Part shown: in pieces, positions 1-4,359 of the stretch
How positions within the stretch are numbered: the first letter of the stretch is position 1
How the letters are laid out: the number at the start of each line of letters is the position of its first letter
Origin: an uncultured Eubacteriales bacterium
Lineage (GTDB): Bacteria > Bacillota > Clostridia > Oscillospirales > Acutalibacteraceae
DNA length: 7,486 nt
Direction of reading: 5' to 3'
Assembly (NCBI GenBank): GCA_900313125.1
Contig: OMPZ01000229.1
Coordinates: 1 to 7,486 of the forward strand
Translations under genes and position numbers: made by a program
Notes under the pieces: model-generated
Database searches by the model: none
Seen by the model: only the letters and a program-made list of their open reading frames with translations
What the model was told of the DNA's origin: nothing

Positions 1-63
1 GGGGCTCGAACCCGCTACCTCCACCTTGGCAAGGTGGCGCTCTACCAGATGAGCTACATCCGC
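1..63 (-). tRNA. tRNA-Gly (anticodon GCC), 3' end cut by window edge
   Basis: Read on the minus strand from position 63, the sequence gives a 7-nt acceptor 5' strand (GCGGATG), TA, a D arm with GCTC/GAGC stem and GG in the loop, an anticodon stem CCACC/GGTGG around loop TTGCCAA (anticodon GCC, glycine), a variable loop, and a T arm GCGGG-TTCGAGC-CCC. The window ends inside the T stem, so about 10 nt plus any CCA lie outside. It has its own strong promoter (82-110), so it is transcribed separately from the upstream zinc-ribbon gene. Glycine identity rests on the GCC anticodon, which is clearly placed in the loop. Confidence 0.95.
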
Positions 64-81
64 ATTTGCGACTGCTTGATT

Positions 82-110
82 ATTATATCAGCAAATCGCG
101 TGTTTGTCAA
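82..110 (-). promoter_or_regulatory. Consensus sigma-A promoter for tRNA-Gly
   Basis: On the minus strand, a perfect -35 TTGACA (positions 110-105), a 17-bp spacer and a perfect -10 TATAAT (87-82), with an extended TGn just upstream of the -10. Transcription should start near 75, about 12 nt before the mature tRNA 5' end. Such a strong match is typical of stable RNA genes. The -35 begins only 17 bp after the stop codon of the zinc-ribbon gene. Confidence 0.92.
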
Positions 111-127
111 GGATTTTTTTCGTTTTT

Positions 128-340
128 TTAAAATTTTACGTCAAGAATCAGCTTGCCGCACCTTTCGCAGAGCATTCCGTCGGCTTCGCTTTGCGGATAA
201 CGCCGCCGAAAGCTCCTGATAACTCTGCCCGAGCCGAAAAGCCCCGGACGCTCGCCGTCGGACAGCCACTTCGGGTTAGTTCTCCCGTCGGTGATAAGCA
301 CGCCTTTTTTCATTTCTCCCGTGCAAAACGGACATTTCAT
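128..340 (-). CDS. Small zinc-ribbon protein (DUF6487-like, PF20097 type)
   Basis: A 70-residue protein with two CxxC knuckles: C3-x2-C6 at the N-terminus (CPFC) and C58-x2-C61 at the C-terminus (CERCG), about 51 residues apart, forming one predicted four-cysteine zinc ribbon. The layout (M-K-C-P-x-C, a basic middle, C-x-x-C-G-K at the end) resembles the uncharacterised PF20097/DUF6487 proteins of Firmicutes; this is from memory, without a search. Function is unknown. It is probably soluble, with no signal or membrane segment. The start is well supported: AAGGAAGGAG lies 9 nt upstream of the ATG at 340-338. It is divergent from htrA, has its own promoter at 435-463, and is followed by the independently promoted tRNA-Gly. 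No hairpin terminator is visible after its stop. Confidence 0.85.
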   Translation of the reverse strand: MKCPFCTGEMKKGVLITDGRTNPKWLSDGERPGLFGSGRVIRSFRRRYPQSEADGMLCERCGKLILDVKF

Positions 341-428
341 ATTTCATAACTCCTTCCTTTTCGGCGCGGCTCACAGTCATCGCGCTGTGAAAGCTTTGCC
401 CTATCGTATCCGCAGTCGGATACTGTTT
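341..428 (-). promoter_or_regulatory. Structured 5' leader of the zinc-ribbon gene (two hairpins)
   Basis: The predicted transcript start near 428 leaves about 88 nt before the ATG. Hairpin 1 is GTATCCG-ACTG-CGGATAC (423-406), a perfect 7-bp stem. Hairpin 2 is TCACAG-N8-CTGTGA (390-371). Between them lies GATAGGGCAAAGC. The loop of hairpin 2 holds CGCG, which could pair with the CGCG just 3' of the hairpin (370-362). The ribosome binding site follows immediately (360-350). I do not recognise a known riboswitch class; the fold is drawn by eye. Confidence 0.45.
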
Positions 429-434
429 ATTAAA

Positions 435-463
435 ATTATACACGCCCGACTGCGTAAAGTCAA
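435..463 (-). promoter_or_regulatory. Sigma-A promoter for the zinc-ribbon gene
   Basis: On the minus strand, -35 TTGACT (463-458), a 17-bp spacer and a perfect -10 TATAAT (440-435). The predicted start is near 428. A 9-bp inverted repeat, CGCAGTCGG at 411-419 and CCGACTGCG at 446-454, flanks the -10 box and could be an operator. Confidence 0.88.
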
Positions 464-582
464 AGCTTAAATAAAAATTTGCGCCCGGGCGGGCGCGGGC
501 AAGTACGCGTTTTCAGTTTGCTTAAGGCACAACGTTAGTCCCGCGCGGCTCGGCACGCCTGCGATCGTCCGAAAATTATACC

Positions 583-633
583 TTAATAAAAATTTAAAGA
601 AAACTTTAAGTAAAAATTAAGGTTCATTTTAAG
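583..633 (+). promoter_or_regulatory. Phased TTAA direct repeats, probable response-regulator site upstream of htrA
   Basis: TTAA cores start at 583, 594, 606, 617 and 629, giving spacings of 11, 12, 11 and 12 bp, about one helical turn, so all lie on one face of the DNA. Three read TTAAG exactly and one TTAAAG. The last ends 14 bp before the -10 box and takes the place of the -35. OmpR/PhoB-family regulators are known to bind direct repeats of about 11 bp (for example the PhoP boxes of Bacillus subtilis). A CssR-like or PhoP-like regulator is inferred, not shown. Confidence 0.6.
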
Positions 634-647
634 TTGAGGGGTTACAA

Positions 648-653
648 TATAAT
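648..653 (+). promoter_or_regulatory. -10 box of htrA promoter
   Basis: A perfect TATAAT lies 82 bp before the htrA ATG. At 16-18 bp upstream the bases (CATTTT/ATTTTA) do not resemble TTGACA, which fits a promoter needing an activator bound at the TTAA array. The leader from about 660 contains a CGCC-GAAA-GGCG hairpin at 697-708 with a GNRA tetraloop, shortly upstream of the ribosome binding site GGGAGG (721-726). Confidence 0.7.
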
Positions 654-735
654 CACAGAAACAAAGAGCGAATGAAAACGAACTCTTGAAAAACAACGCC
701 GAAAGGCGCATACCGATAAAGGGAGGATATATATT

Positions 736-2226
736 ATGAGTGAGATCAACCTTAACAAAGAGACTACAACAGGTATTACAGGCGGCACAGGCGAGCCGAC
801 ATATTCAAGTCCGTACAACCGTGACCCGCAGCCGGCGCAGACGAGCGCTTATACACAGCCGACATACGCACAGCAGGTACAGCCGGCAGCCGTACAGGAC
901 CAGCCGCATCAGACCTACGCACAGACGGCGGCTCAGACGCAGACATACTCGAATCCGTATTCATACACTCCGTCGGCGTATACTCCGAACGATTTCAAGC
1001 CGAAAAAGAAAAACCCCACGGGCAAGAGATGGGCGCTCTCGGTAGCGGCTATCTGCGCGGCGCTCGTTATCTCGGGCGGTTCGTTCTACGCAGGCGCGGT
1101 ATATAACGGCTCTTCGGCATCGAGCTCCACCTCGCAGTCGCAGTCGTCTCAGACTGTCGCTAACGCGAACACGGTGAATATCTCGAACGATTCGACGGAG
1201 GTATCGAGCACTATCACAGAGGTAGTCGAGCAGGCAATGCCCTCAATGGTCGCTATCAATACGGTCACCGAGGAATCAATGAACTTTTCAAACCCGTTCT
1301 TCTACTATATGTTCGGCGACGATTACAATCAGACGTATGAGACGAGCGCAAGCGGCTCGGGCATCATCATCGCGCAGAACGACACGGAGCTTCTCATCGT
1401 GACGAACAACCACGTTATCGACGGCGCCGATAAAATAGCAGTTCAGTTTATCGACGACGAGAGCTACGACGCGACTATCAAGGGCACATCGGCGGACAAC
1501 GACCTTGCCGTTATCGCTGTCAAGCTCTCCGATATCAAGGCGGATACGCTCGGCAAGATCAAGGTGGCTACCCTCGGCAGCTCCGAAACGCTCAAGCTCG
1601 GCGAACCGGCCATCGCTATCGGCAACTCGCTCGGTTACGGTCAGTCGGTAACAGTCGGCTACATCAGCGCGGTAGAGCGCGAGGTGCAGATCTCCGACAA
1701 CACAATGACGCTTATCCAGACCGACGCGGCTATAAACCCCGGCAACTCCGGCGGCGCGCTGCTCAACATCAAGGGCGAGGTCATCGGCATCAACTCCGCG
1801 AAATATTCCGATACGAGCGTTGAGGGCACGGGCTACGCTATCCCGATCTCCGACGCGGAGCCTATCATCAACGACCTTATGAGCGAGACCCACGTTTCCG
1901 ACGAGGAAAAGCCGTATCTCGGCATCTTCGGTCAGGAGGTACCCGAATCGTACCGCGAGCGTTTCGGCTGGCCCGAGGGCGTTTATGTAAGCCAGGTATC
2001 GAGCGGTTCTCCGGCGGCTCTCGCAGGACTTGAAGCAGGCGATATCATCACAGGCATGAACGGTCAGTCTATCTCGACTATGGAGGATATCCAGAAGATA
2101 CTCGAAGACTGCAAGGTCGGCGACAAGATCACTCTCGACATAACGCGCAGCGACAGAAGGGGCGAGCTCAAGACAGGTACGCTCACGGCAACGCTCATCG
2201 CACGCGGCGACGCAGACGCTGAGTAA
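736..2226 (+). CDS. htrA: HtrA/DegP-family membrane-anchored serine protease
   Basis: A 496-residue surface quality-control protease expected to degrade misfolded exported proteins. Residues 1-97 form a low-complexity cytoplasmic tail rich in Q, T, Y, P and A, ending in a KPKKK basic stretch. One membrane segment spans about 99-122, followed by an S/T/Q-rich linker to about 150. The trypsin-like domain carries the full triad: His226 (TNNHVID), Asp256 (ADNDLAV) and Ser338 (NPGNSGGAL). A single PDZ domain covers about 392-480 (start YLGIFG; GLEAGDIITGMNG). The uncleaved N-terminal anchor with one PDZ matches the HtrA/YyxA-type proteins of Firmicutes. The start is set by GGGAGG 9 nt upstream. 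It is monocistronic, closed by the terminator at 2293-2340, and probably controlled through the TTAA array, as many htrA genes are by stress two-component systems. Confidence 0.96.
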   Translation: MSEINLNKETTTGITGGTGEPTYSSPYNRDPQPAQTSAYTQPTYAQQVQPAAVQDQPHQTYAQTAAQTQTYSNPYSYTPSAYTPNDFKPKKKNPTGKRWALSVAAICAALVISGGSFYAGAVYNGSSASSSTSQSQSSQTVANANTVNISNDSTEVSSTITEVVEQAMPSMVAINTVTEESMNFSNPFFYYMFGDDYNQTYETSASGSGIIIAQNDTELLIVTNNHVIDGADKIAVQFIDDESYDATIKGTSADNDLAVIAVKLSDIKADTLGKIKVATLGSSETLKLGEPAIAIGNSLGYGQSVTVGYISAVEREVQISDNTMTLIQTDAAINPGNSGGALLNIKGEVIGINSAKYSDTSVEGTGYAIPISDAEPIINDLMSETHVSDEEKPYLGIFGQEVPESYRERFGWPEGVYVSQVSSGSPAALAGLEAGDIITGMNGQSISTMEDIQKILEDCKVGDKITLDITRSDRRGELKTGTLTATLIARGDADAE

Positions 2227-2292
2227 ACATTTCAATAACTCAATAACAAGGACATTTAGTTATTTCACAAAACAAAGCAAAAGAAATTGTGA

Positions 2293-2340
2293 GCGGGAGT
2301 CTCCGTGTCGGATCGGCACGGGGGCTTCCGCTTTTTTGTT
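2293..2340 (+). terminator. Strong intrinsic terminator after htrA
   Basis: A 15-bp stem (2293-2307 with 2317-2331, no mismatch, three G-U pairs), a 9-nt loop (TCGGATCGG) and a run TTTTTTGTT from 2332. It lies 67 bp after the htrA stop and separates htrA from the glycosyltransferase gene, which has its own promoter. Between stop and stem, AATAACT (2234-2240) and AGTTATT (2258-2264) form a further weak inverted repeat. Confidence 0.93.
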
Positions 2341-2350
2341 AATAAAATGT

Positions 2351-2381
2351 TTGCAATATCCGATCCGATATATTGTATAAT
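2351..2381 (+). promoter_or_regulatory. Promoter of the glycosyltransferase gene, with inverted repeat in the spacer
   Basis: TTGCAA (2351-2356), a 19-bp spacer and a perfect TATAAT (2376-2381). The spacer is longer than ideal. CAATAT (2354-2359) and ATATTG (2370-2375) form an inverted repeat between the two boxes, with a direct repeat CCGAT-CCGAT between its arms, so a regulator may bind here. The predicted start near 2388 places a weak hairpin (2390-2408) at the very 5' end of the mRNA. Confidence 0.55.
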
Positions 2382-2427
2382 TATTTCAACTGAAATTTCC
2401 AAATTCAGGGAAAAGGAGTTTCAAATC

Positions 2428-3942
2428 ATGAAGGTATTAATTCTCTCCGCGAAAACGGGCGGAGGTCACATGCGCGCTGCGCAGGCGCTCGAAGAGGTCA
2501 TAAAGGAGCGCGACGAAAACAACGAGGTCATGATCGTAGACGGTCTTGAATATGTAAACCACTATTTCAACAAGGCGGTCGTCAAGGGATATAAGTTCTC
2601 CGCGACAAAGCTGCCGAGAATGTACGGCGTTTTGTACCGTGCGTCGAACAACGACTCGAACACATACAAGCTCGTTCAGCGGACAAATTCGCATTTCGCG
2701 AAGAAATTTATCCCGCTGCTCGCCGAGTTCAAGCCGGACGTAATGGTGTCTACTCACCCGTTTATGTCGATAATGTGCTCTCGTCTGCGCGAAAAGTGCA
2801 TCACGAATATCCCACTTGTTTCGATACTGACCGACTTCGCGCCTCACGCGTCGTACATAAACCCGTGCGTCAGCGAATATGTCGTTTCGAGCGAGCAGAT
2901 GGTAGACGAGCTCGAAAAGCTCGGCGTTGACAGGAGCATCGTACACCCCGTGGGCATTCCGATACCGCCTGTGTTCTTTGAGAAGGACGAGCAGAAGGAG
3001 GAGCATCTGCGCAAGATGGGCTTTGACCCGTCACTACAAACGGTGCTCATCATGGCGGGCAGCTTCGGCGTGACGGATATCCTCAAAATTTACGAAAATC
3101 TCAACGACATTGAGGACGTCAATTTTCAAACGATCGTCATCACGGGCAGGAACCAGAAGCTGTTCAACGCGTTCAACACGATACTAAACAACAATCCCGA
3201 AATGCGCGTGGGCGATATACAGGTTAATTTCGAGGGACACGAGGATATTTCGCGCCGCGACCTGAAGATAAAGCTGACGAAAAAGACGAAGCTGATCTAC
3301 TTCACCGACGAGGTACAGACTTTCATGCACATCTCCGACCTTATCATAACGAAGCCGGGCGGGCTTACCGTAACGGAATCGCTCGCGTCGTGCCTGCCGA
3401 TGGTGCTGTTCCGCGGCATTCCCGGGCAGGAGACGGACAACACGGAGTACCTCACGGCGAACAATCTCGCCGTCAGCATTCAAAAGACCTCGACAGAGGA
3501 CAAGCTTCACAATATGCTGCACGAGAAAAAACGCTCGAACGCTGCCGACACTATATCAAAGCTGCTCAAATACCCCGAGCGTCTGCGCTCGATGAAGGAG
3601 AGCTGCTCGCGCCTGAACAACCGCGATTCGGCTTACAAGGTGTACGACATAATGAAAAAGTCGGTCGATGAGATGAATGCACCCGTTATCCTTCCCAGCG
3701 AGAACGACGCCGAGCTTTTGGCTGACGAGCTCGAAGCAGAGCGTCTTATCAGGGAGTTTGAAGAGGTCGTCAACAAATACAGCGGCGACGATTTTGAATA
3801 CGCCCTGCCCGACGACAGCGACGGCGAGTATGAATTTGAGGACAAGGGCTACCGCTTTATCGACATGATGTATCAGAATTTTAAAAAACGCCGCTCCGAG
3901 CACCAGATCAAAAAGGAGCTCAAAAGCGGCGGCGAGGATTAG
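2428..3942 (+). CDS. UgtP/MGDG-synthase-type glycosyltransferase (GT28, GT-B fold)
   Basis: A 504-residue protein that probably transfers a sugar from a UDP-sugar to diacylglycerol at the inner membrane face, giving glycolipids and possibly the lipoteichoic acid anchor. The N-terminal MGDG-synthase domain shows GGGH (11-14), STHPF (108-112) and LTDF (134-137). The C-terminal donor domain shows MAGSFG (209-214), KPGGLTVTES (309-318) and PGQETDN (332-338), the MurG/UgtP donor-site pattern. An acidic then basic tail of about 95 residues (from about 408) exceeds the roughly 380-residue UgtP length. A longer in-frame GTG start at 2305 lies inside the htrA terminator and is rejected; ATG 2428 has AAAAGGAG 9 nt upstream. 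The stop overlaps the convergent DUF378 gene by 4 bp. The donor and acceptor sugars cannot be told from sequence. Confidence 0.9.
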   Translation: MKVLILSAKTGGGHMRAAQALEEVIKERDENNEVMIVDGLEYVNHYFNKAVVKGYKFSATKLPRMYGVLYRASNNDSNTYKLVQRTNSHFAKKFIPLLAEFKPDVMVSTHPFMSIMCSRLREKCITNIPLVSILTDFAPHASYINPCVSEYVVSSEQMVDELEKLGVDRSIVHPVGIPIPPVFFEKDEQKEEHLRKMGFDPSLQTVLIMAGSFGVTDILKIYENLNDIEDVNFQTIVITGRNQKLFNAFNTILNNNPEMRVGDIQVNFEGHEDISRRDLKIKLTKKTKLIYFTDEVQTFMHISDLIITKPGGLTVTESLASCLPMVLFRGIPGQETDNTEYLTANNLAVSIQKTSTEDKLHNMLHEKKRSNAADTISKLLKYPERLRSMKESCSRLNNRDSAYKVYDIMKKSVDEMNAPVILPSENDAELLADELEAERLIREFEEVVNKYSGDDFEYALPDDSDGEYEFEDKGYRFIDMMYQNFKKRRSEHQIKKELKSGGED

Positions 3943-4163
3943 TGGCTCATCACGCGGACGGGGCGGTCGTTTTCGTCGGGGTCGTGGATCAGCAGCGAAA
4001 TGCACCAGACAGCGCACAGACCTACGAGTGTGTAGATGATTCTGCTGAGAATGCTTGACTGACCGCCGCATATCCATGCGACAAGGTCAAACTGGAAAAT
4101 ACCGATCGAGCCCCAGTTGATGCCGCCGATGATGAGCAGTATCAAAGAGATCTTGTTTAACAT
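3939..4163 (-). CDS. DUF378 family small membrane protein
   Basis: A 74-residue protein with two predicted membrane helices (about residues 5-25 and 38-59). The first holds the signature IIGGINWGSIGIF, and the loop has the DLVAWICGG and SSILSRIIY patterns of the DUF378 family (YuzA-like). Its function is unknown. The tail HDPDENDRPVRVMSH is polar and may be cytoplasmic. An upstream in-frame ATG at 4172-4170 would give 77 residues but lies only 2 nt after the AAAGG, whereas the ATG at 4163-4161 lies 11 nt away, so the shorter form is chosen. It is convergent with the glycosyltransferase gene, sharing 4 bp at the stop codons. No terminator is visible for it, so its transcript probably continues antisense into the neighbour. 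Confidence 0.88.
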   Translation of the reverse strand: MLNKISLILLIIGGINWGSIGIFQFDLVAWICGGQSSILSRIIYTLVGLCAVWCISLLIHDPDENDRPVRVMSH

Positions 4164-4183
4164 AAATATCATTACCTTTCATT

Positions 4184-4217
4184 GTCTCCGTGCTTTTGCG
4201 CGGAGACTTGATTTTTT
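4184..4217 (+). terminator. Plus-strand terminator beyond the DUF378 gene
   Basis: Stem GTCTCCGTGC (4184-4193) with GCGCGGAGAC (4198-4207), 10 bp with one G-U pair, loop TTTT, then TTGATTTTTT. It is the first terminator downstream of the glycosyltransferase stop, about 240 bp away. On the minus strand the same hairpin sits in the DUF378 leader just before its ribosome binding site and lacks a T run there. Confidence 0.85.
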
Positions 4218-4248
4218 ATGTAATGCTATTTTTTCCGAAAAATGAACG

Positions 4249-4277
4249 ATTATTCACGGCAGGAAAGTTTTCAACAA
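4249..4277 (-). promoter_or_regulatory. Probable promoter of the DUF378 gene
   Basis: On the minus strand, TTGTTG (4277-4272), a 17-bp spacer and AATAAT (4254-4249). The -35 is weak and the -10 has five of six consensus bases. It would give a leader of roughly 80 nt containing the 4184-4207 hairpin. It is divergent from the HAD promoter, with 24 bp between the two -35 boxes. Confidence 0.45.
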
Positions 4278-4301
4278 TTTTTTGTTTTGATGTTAAAATC
4301 A

Positions 4302-4331
4302 TTGCCATGCGCGTTTGCGGTATGTTATAAT
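4302..4331 (+). promoter_or_regulatory. Extended -10 promoter of the HAD/BspA operon
   Basis: TTGCCA (4302-4307), an 18-bp spacer and TATAAT (4326-4331) preceded by TG at 4323-4324, i.e. an extended -10. The predicted start near 4338 leaves a leader of about 22 nt with AGGAGG (4347-4352) 7 nt before the ATG. Confidence 0.82.
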
Positions 4332-4340
4332 CGTAACATA
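4321..4340. promoter_or_regulatory. Operator candidate: perfect inverted repeat over the -10 and start site
   Basis: TATGTTA (4321-4327), 6 bp, then TAACATA (4334-4340): a perfect 7-bp inverted repeat overlapping both the extended -10 and the expected transcription start. This position would block RNA polymerase when bound. Size and symmetry suit a dimeric repressor of the TetR, MarR or GntR kind; no such regulator gene is in the window. Confidence 0.6.
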
Positions 4341-4359
4341 GAAAAAAGGAGGTACGGAT

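Larger units (their letters stand above)
341..735. other. 395-bp divergent intergenic region
   Basis: No gene is visible here. In order it holds the minus-strand leader and promoter (341-463), an AT-rich patch (464-480), a GC-rich block (481-570) with a perfect inverted repeat GCGCCC-GGGC-GGGCGC at 481-496, the AT-rich TTAA-repeat array (583-633), the htrA -10 box (648-653) and the htrA leader. Read on the minus strand, the 481-496 hairpin is followed by AAATTTTTATTT, so it could weakly terminate antisense transcription coming from htrA. The rest of the 497-570 block shows nothing I can name. Confidence 0.7.

Noticed and set aside
34..349. Short plus-strand open frames at 34-219 and 104-349
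   Set aside because: They overlap the tRNA, its promoter and the well-supported minus-strand zinc-ribbon gene, with no ribosome binding site or domain.
481..496. GCGCCC-GGGC-GGGCGC as a true terminator
   Set aside because: On the plus strand no T run follows; on the minus strand the T run is broken and no gene lies upstream to terminate, so it is only mentioned as an inverted repeat.
1288..2235. 315-residue open frame antisense to htrA
   Set aside because: It mirrors the htrA coding frame, lacks recognisable domains or a ribosome binding site, and is explained by codon bias of the real gene.
2305..2427. Upstream in-frame GTG start giving a 545-residue glycosyltransferase
   Set aside because: It starts inside the htrA terminator stem and upstream of the gene's own promoter, has no ribosome binding site, and the added residues do not resemble the family, whose N-terminus MKVLILSAKTGGGH begins at 2428.
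4170..4172. Upstream ATG for the DUF378 protein (77 residues)
   Set aside because: Only 2 nt separate it from the AAAGG ribosome binding site; the ATG at 4163-4161 is better placed and matches the usual family N-terminus MLNKI.
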